A stretch of 64,000 bases of DNA from JAENVU01 sp963801105 (GTDB taxonomy: Bacteria; Actinomycetota; Acidimicrobiia; IMCC26256; JAENVU01), in NCBI GenBank assembly GCA_963801105.1, contig CAWDDH010000003.1, forward strand, positions 310,001-374,000, read 5' to 3'. The notes below the pieces were generated by a model that ran no database searches, was not told where the DNA came from, and saw only the letters and a list, made by a program, of their open reading frames with translations. The stretch's first letter is position 1; each line of letters starts with the position of its first letter. The translations under genes and the position numbers were made by a program. Shown one piece after another: positions 60,363 through 64,000 of this stretch.

Positions 60363-60688
60363 CGCTACCTCCAGCGCGGTGGTCACGGGCATCTCGCGTG
60401 ACACCAGACAGGAAGTGTGACGACCGATTCTGGGAGTTCCCCGAGTCTGGACGCCGGACCTGTGAGTCCCCTCAGACAGGCGGCCCGCGCCGTCAGGCCC
60501 GTGATTCCAGGCCCAGCTTCATGCGCCTCGGAGAACTCCCCGAGCAGAAGAACGTGGAGAAGCCGACGACCACTCCGCAGGCCGTCGCGCCCAAAGGCAG
60601 GGTCCACGCCCGGGACACGAGCACGCGGCACGCGTCCCGGGCGACGGACCTGATCCTCCGGCAGCGCCCGTGGGCGTTCCGGTCCGTG

Positions 60689-61084
60689 CTACCCGACGAC
60701 CTGAGCCTTCAGGCGAGCGAACTCGGCGTCGTCGATGACACCCTTCTCCTTCAGGTCGGCCAAGCGCGCCAACTCGTCGGCCGAGCTGGGGGTCGTCCCG
60801 GCCGCCTGCTGGATGTACGCGCGCGCGGCCGCGTCCTGCGCCTGGGCCGCCTCGACCGCGTGCTCACTCATCTTGTGACCTCGGGCGATCAGGTACACGA
60901 ACACGCCGAGATACGGAACGACGATGACGAACAAGACCCAAATGGCCTTCGCAAAACCGCCCATGTCGTGGCTGCGGAAGATGTCGGCGAACACCGAGAT
61001 CAACAGCCAGATCCAGATGAAGAACAGAAAGAACCACAGCATGGACAGAAAGACCTGTCCCGACCCGAAATCGCTCGCGATCAT
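60689..61084 (-). CDS. PLDc_N/SHOCT-domain small membrane protein
   Basis: A 131-aa protein: two membrane helices (SMLWFFLFFIWIWLLISVFA and KAIWVLFVIVVPYLGVFVYL) in the PLD N-terminal-like unit, then a cytoplasmic SHOCT end (ADELARLADLKEKGVIDDAE, FARLKAQVVG). Such proteins are frequent in actinobacteria with unclear roles in membrane stress. AGGAG precedes the ATG. A truncated relative lies at 29511. Confidence 0.88.
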   Translation of the reverse strand: MIASDFGSGQVFLSMLWFFLFFIWIWLLISVFADIFRSHDMGGFAKAIWVLFVIVVPYLGVFVYLIARGHKMSEHAVEAAQAQDAAARAYIQQAAGTTPSSADELARLADLKEKGVIDDAEFARLKAQVVG

Positions 61085-61149
61085 TGATTCAGCTCCTACT
61101 CGCAGCAGATGAAACGAAGCGGCAACGTAGCATCGGGGTGGAGTCGCCT

Positions 61150-61171
61150 CAATATTCTGGAATGCATATTG
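61150..61171. promoter_or_regulatory. AT-rich inverted repeat upstream of the SHOCT gene
   Basis: CAATAT-N10-ATATTG lies in a short AT-rich patch 66 bp upstream of the ATG at 61084 and beyond the sulfatase stop. Position and composition suggest an operator or promoter element for the SHOCT gene. Evidence is limited to the symmetry. Confidence 0.3.
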
Positions 61172-61205
61172 CGAACGCGATCCGGTCTCGCGAGGTTCGA
61201 GATCG

Positions 61206-63566
61206 CTAGTCCTTGAGCAGCCAGGCTCGGACCTGCGCCTCGTGGTCGACGAAGTGCTCGCCGGTCACATCGACGATGACCTTCTCGATCGTGCCACCCG
61301 TGAACGCGAAGGTCCCGCGGTCGGCGTAGTCCGGGGTCACCGGCGACGCGCTGTCCCGGCCGACGCAGATCCCGTCACCGATCAGACAGAAGTTCCCGGG
61401 CTGGGTGACGATCTCGCCCGAACCGACCGCCTCGTTGTCGACGTAGAGCGTGGCGGTCCCGGTGAAGCCCGGTTGCTTCGGATCGCTGGACGGCGCGCTG
61501 ACGACGAACTCGACCGTGAGGACGTGACGACCCTGCGTGAGCTCACGCTCGGCTTCGATGGTCTGGAGGTAGGTCCCGACCCAGTTGAAGCAATACGTCA
61601 GCTTGCGGTCCTTCACGTAGAGCGAATGCCCCCCCGCAACCCCGCCGTGGGCGAACAGCACCCCTGCCGCGTCCGGCGAGTCGAGCACCACTCCTGCCGC
61701 GATGGTGTACGAGCGGCCGTTGATCGCGACGCCGGCGGATTCCGGCACGTCGGCGATGCCGGGGAAGTACTCATAGCGCGAGCGCGCGGGACCACCCTTC
61801 GGTCGCTCGGCGAGCACCTGCTCGAGGGCGGTGCGGTCGTCGAGCGGCAGACCGTTGTAGATCCCGGCGTAGTAGAACCACAGCTGCTCGAGCGCGGCGA
61901 CGCGGTCGGGATGAGCGGCGGCGACGTTCGTGCTCTGCGAGCGATCCGTCTCGAGGTGGTAGAGCTCCCACTCGTCCATATCGAACTTGCCCCAACCCGA
62001 CAGTGGGGGATGCATGGTCGCGGCGAGCCAGCCGTCGTGATAGATCGAGCGCTGCCCGAGCATCGTGTAGAACTGCGTCGACTTGCCGGGCGCGCCCGCG
62101 TCGGTGAGCGCTGATGCGAAGCTCTCGCCCTCGATCGGGCTCTGCAGGTACCCTTTGATCGACTCGGGCGGTTCGATCCCGATCAGGTCGTAGACCGTGG
62201 GGACGACGTCCACCGCGTGCACGTACTGCTGGCGCGGGGTCGGATCGGGGGCGATCCTCGCCGGCCACGACACCAGGCACATGTCCGCGACCCCACCCTC
62301 GGCACCGGCCCAGCGCTTCCAGTACGGGAAGGGCGTGTCGAGCGCCCAGGCCCAGCCAGTGTTGTAGTGGTTGTAGGACTTGGCCGAACCGAGCTCGTCG
62401 ATGTGGTCGAGCGTCACCGCGGGATCGCTCGGCAGCCCGTTGAAGAACCGCCACTCGTTGAACTCGCCGTTGGGCCCGCCTTCACCGCTGGCGCCGTTGT
62501 CGGAGATGACGACCACGATCGTGTTGTCGAGCTGGCCCGACTCCTCGAGGTAGTCGAGCACCCGCCCCACACGGTCGTCCCAGAACGAGATGTAGCCCGC
62601 GAAGACCTCGGCCATCCGCGCGAAGAGGCGCTGCTCATCCGGGCTCAGCGAATCCCACGGTCGGACGGTGTCGAGCTGGGGCCAGGGCTGCCCGTCGGGA
62701 CCGGTCCGCTCCGGTTCACCGTGCGGGTTGATCGGCGACAGCTGGGTTCCCTCGGGCAGGAGACCCATGGCGATCTGGCGTTCGAGGATCTCCGCTCGGA
62801 TCGCCTCGTACCCACCGTCGAAGCGACCCTTGTACCGGTCGATCCACTCGACCGGTGCCTGGTGCGGCGCATGGCCCGCCTGCGGGGCGAGGTACATGAA
62901 GAACGGCTTGTCCGGGTCGATCACCTTCGCGTCGCGGACGAACTCGATCGCCTTCTCCGCGAGGTCGTCGGCGACGTGGTAGCCGTCCTCGGGCCGTCCC
63001 GGGGGATCGATCTGGTGGTTGTCGTGGACCAGGTCCGGATACCAGTTGTTCGTCTCGCCGCCGAGCCAGCCGTAGAACCGCTCGAACCCGCGTCCGAGTG
63101 GCCACCGCCCCTTGTAGGCCGCGAGGTTGCACTCCTCCCCCGGCGTCAGGTGCCACTTCCCGACGCAGTAGGTGTTGTAGCCGTGCTCGGCGAGGACCTC
63201 GGAGATGAAGCCGTTCTCGAACGGGATTCGCGTGGAGATTCCCGGGAATCCCGACGCGAACTCCGCGATCGTCGCCATGCCGTTCGACGTTGCGTTCCGT
63301 CCGGTCAGCAGTGACGCCCGTGTCGGCGAGCAGAGCGCGGTGGTGTGGAAGTTCGCGAGCTTCACGCCGCGGTCGGCGAGCCGCTGCATGTTCGGACACT
63401 CGACCGGTCCGCCGAAGCAGTCCATCGTCCCGTAGCCGAGGTCGTCCCACGCGATGAACAGCACGTTCGGTGCGCCGTCGGATGCCCTCGGCGCCAGGAA
63501 CGGCTCCCAGTCCGGCTCCGAGTCCCGGACGTCCAGCGCGATCTTGCCCCGGTACGGCTTCGTCAT
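61206..63566 (-). CDS. Large type I sulfatase with C-terminal beta domain
   Basis: A 786-aa arylsulfatase: APNVLFIAWDDLGYGTMDCF (metal Asp pair), modification site TTALC79-SPTR, CVGKWHLTPG, VVVISDNGASGEGG and SYNHYNTGWAWALDTPF. It matches long bacterial arylsulfatases, whose last about 200 residues form a separate beta domain (SYTIAAGVVLDSPDAAGVLF, TATLYVDNEAVGSG). Its Cys must be converted by an FGE such as that at 26214. No signal peptide. The ATG at 63566 follows AGGGAG. The substrate is unknown. Confidence 0.94.
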   Translation of the reverse strand: MTKPYRGKIALDVRDSEPDWEPFLAPRASDGAPNVLFIAWDDLGYGTMDCFGGPVECPNMQRLADRGVKLANFHTTALCSPTRASLLTGRNATSNGMATIAEFASGFPGISTRIPFENGFISEVLAEHGYNTYCVGKWHLTPGEECNLAAYKGRWPLGRGFERFYGWLGGETNNWYPDLVHDNHQIDPPGRPEDGYHVADDLAEKAIEFVRDAKVIDPDKPFFMYLAPQAGHAPHQAPVEWIDRYKGRFDGGYEAIRAEILERQIAMGLLPEGTQLSPINPHGEPERTGPDGQPWPQLDTVRPWDSLSPDEQRLFARMAEVFAGYISFWDDRVGRVLDYLEESGQLDNTIVVVISDNGASGEGGPNGEFNEWRFFNGLPSDPAVTLDHIDELGSAKSYNHYNTGWAWALDTPFPYWKRWAGAEGGVADMCLVSWPARIAPDPTPRQQYVHAVDVVPTVYDLIGIEPPESIKGYLQSPIEGESFASALTDAGAPGKSTQFYTMLGQRSIYHDGWLAATMHPPLSGWGKFDMDEWELYHLETDRSQSTNVAAAHPDRVAALEQLWFYYAGIYNGLPLDDRTALEQVLAERPKGGPARSRYEYFPGIADVPESAGVAINGRSYTIAAGVVLDSPDAAGVLFAHGGVAGGHSLYVKDRKLTYCFNWVGTYLQTIEAERELTQGRHVLTVEFVVSAPSSDPKQPGFTGTATLYVDNEAVGSGEIVTQPGNFCLIGDGICVGRDSASPVTPDYADRGTFAFTGGTIEKVIVDVTGEHFVDHEAQVRAWLLKD

Positions 63567-63659
63567 TCGTTGCTCCCTCATCGTCCGTCGTCGGGAATCT
63601 ACGCGCGCGCTCGCCGTCCGTCGACCGTGCTCCGGAGGGTTGCAGAGCTCGACCGGACC

Positions 63660-64000
63660 CTAGGGAGTCCAGTTCCAGCGGACCAGGGCCCGGGAGTCGT
63701 GCTCGTGACCGATCACACTGACCGAGCCGGCGTCGAGGGTCAGTACCCGTGCCGCGCCCGGCGAGAGCCCGAGGGCACACGCGGTCAGGACCCGCAGCAC
63801 GTGGGCATGGGCGAAGAGCACGACCCGGCCGTCGAAGCCCTCGACTCGTTGGAGCACCCGCTGCGTGCGCACGGCCACGTCGGCGATCGACTCGCCATCG
63901 ACGATCGGATGGGTCCACACGGTCCAACCCGGGATCTCCTCCTGGATCTCCACGGTGGTCCGGCCCTCGTAGATCCCGTAGTCCCATTCCCGGAGGTCGT
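63660..64000 (-). CDS. Histidine phosphatase-family protein (N-terminus beyond window)
   Basis: The last 113 codons are visible. DLREWDYGIYEGRTTVEI, VDGESIADVAVRTQRVLQRV and VVLFAHAHVLRVLTACALGL (second catalytic His) match the phosphoglycerate mutase-like phosphatases; the RHGE nucleophile motif would lie off the right edge. Ends at a TAG at 63662-63660. Which phosphate ester it hydrolyses is not evident. Confidence 0.88.
   Translation of the reverse strand, partial: DLREWDYGIYEGRTTVEIQEEIPGWTVWTHPIVDGESIADVAVRTQRVLQRVEGFDGRVVLFAHAHVLRVLTACALGLSPGAARVLTLDAGSVSVIGHEHDSRALVRWNWTP

Overview
The window is high-GC DNA with densely packed, often overlapping genes (ATGA and GTGA junctions), many GTG starts, F420-type oxidoreductases, actinobacterial IS481 and MarR/TetR genes, and an MPT53-like thioredoxin lipoprotein. 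This points to an actinobacterium, possibly an uncultured Acidimicrobiia-type lineage; the assignment is inferred from gene content only. Several genes appear to lack leaders, with a TANNNT hexamer 6-7 nt before the start codon.

Region 1 (1-1905): a hemerythrin-like protein diverging from a LuxR-type regulator. Region 2 (1906-19822): two tandem genomic islands built on the initiator tRNA-fMet gene. The intact tRNA is at 19746-19822. A 47-nt copy of its 3' end lies at 1906, and a 45-nt copy at 7732 was later split by an IS481 element that made a 15-bp duplication. Paired CAGTAGAA repeats sit at fixed distances from the cores, like integrase arm sites. Neither island encodes an integrase. Island 1 carries a cyclase/AAA/TPR regulator. 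Island 2 carries a MarR-controlled set of F420/FMN-type oxidoreductases and VOC proteins, an ABC-2 exporter, and a TetR-controlled pair of units.

Region 3 (19890-28114): an exo/endonuclease-like protein, a DUF2804 protein, a thioredoxin-like lipoprotein whose first active-site cysteine codon is an in-frame TGA (candidate selenoprotein with a SECIS-like hairpin), a galactose-oxidase-like copper radical oxidase, an antiporter fragment, and a sulfatase / formylglycine-generating enzyme / HAD operon. Region 4 (28142-36998): membrane and envelope proteins (YihY, potassium channel, RDD, a protein with 9-residue repeats), a PQQ-type propeller lipoprotein, a PLP decarboxylase and an esterase.

Region 5 (37055-43764): a leftward catabolic cluster (SGNH hydrolase, amidohydrolase, P450, serine hydrolase), a methyltransferase and a 2OG-Fe(II) oxygenase-like protein. 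Region 6 (43807-54453): carbohydrate-type genes, including an unusual fusion of a lyase-like domain with a glycosyltransferase, an isomerase, a 2-hydroxyacid dehydrogenase, a lipoprotein with a histidine-rich tail, an FGGY kinase and a second PLP decarboxylase. Region 7 (54466-64000): a tyrosine-recombinase-like gene overlapping a DisA_N (diadenylate cyclase-like) gene, Hsp20, a four-gene MacB-type export operon, a SHOCT protein, a large sulfatase and a partial histidine phosphatase.

Four genes carry what looks like a single inserted base (near 7427, 19114, 22822 and 24416). This may reflect real decay or assembly error. No CRISPR array, rRNA or replication origin was seen.
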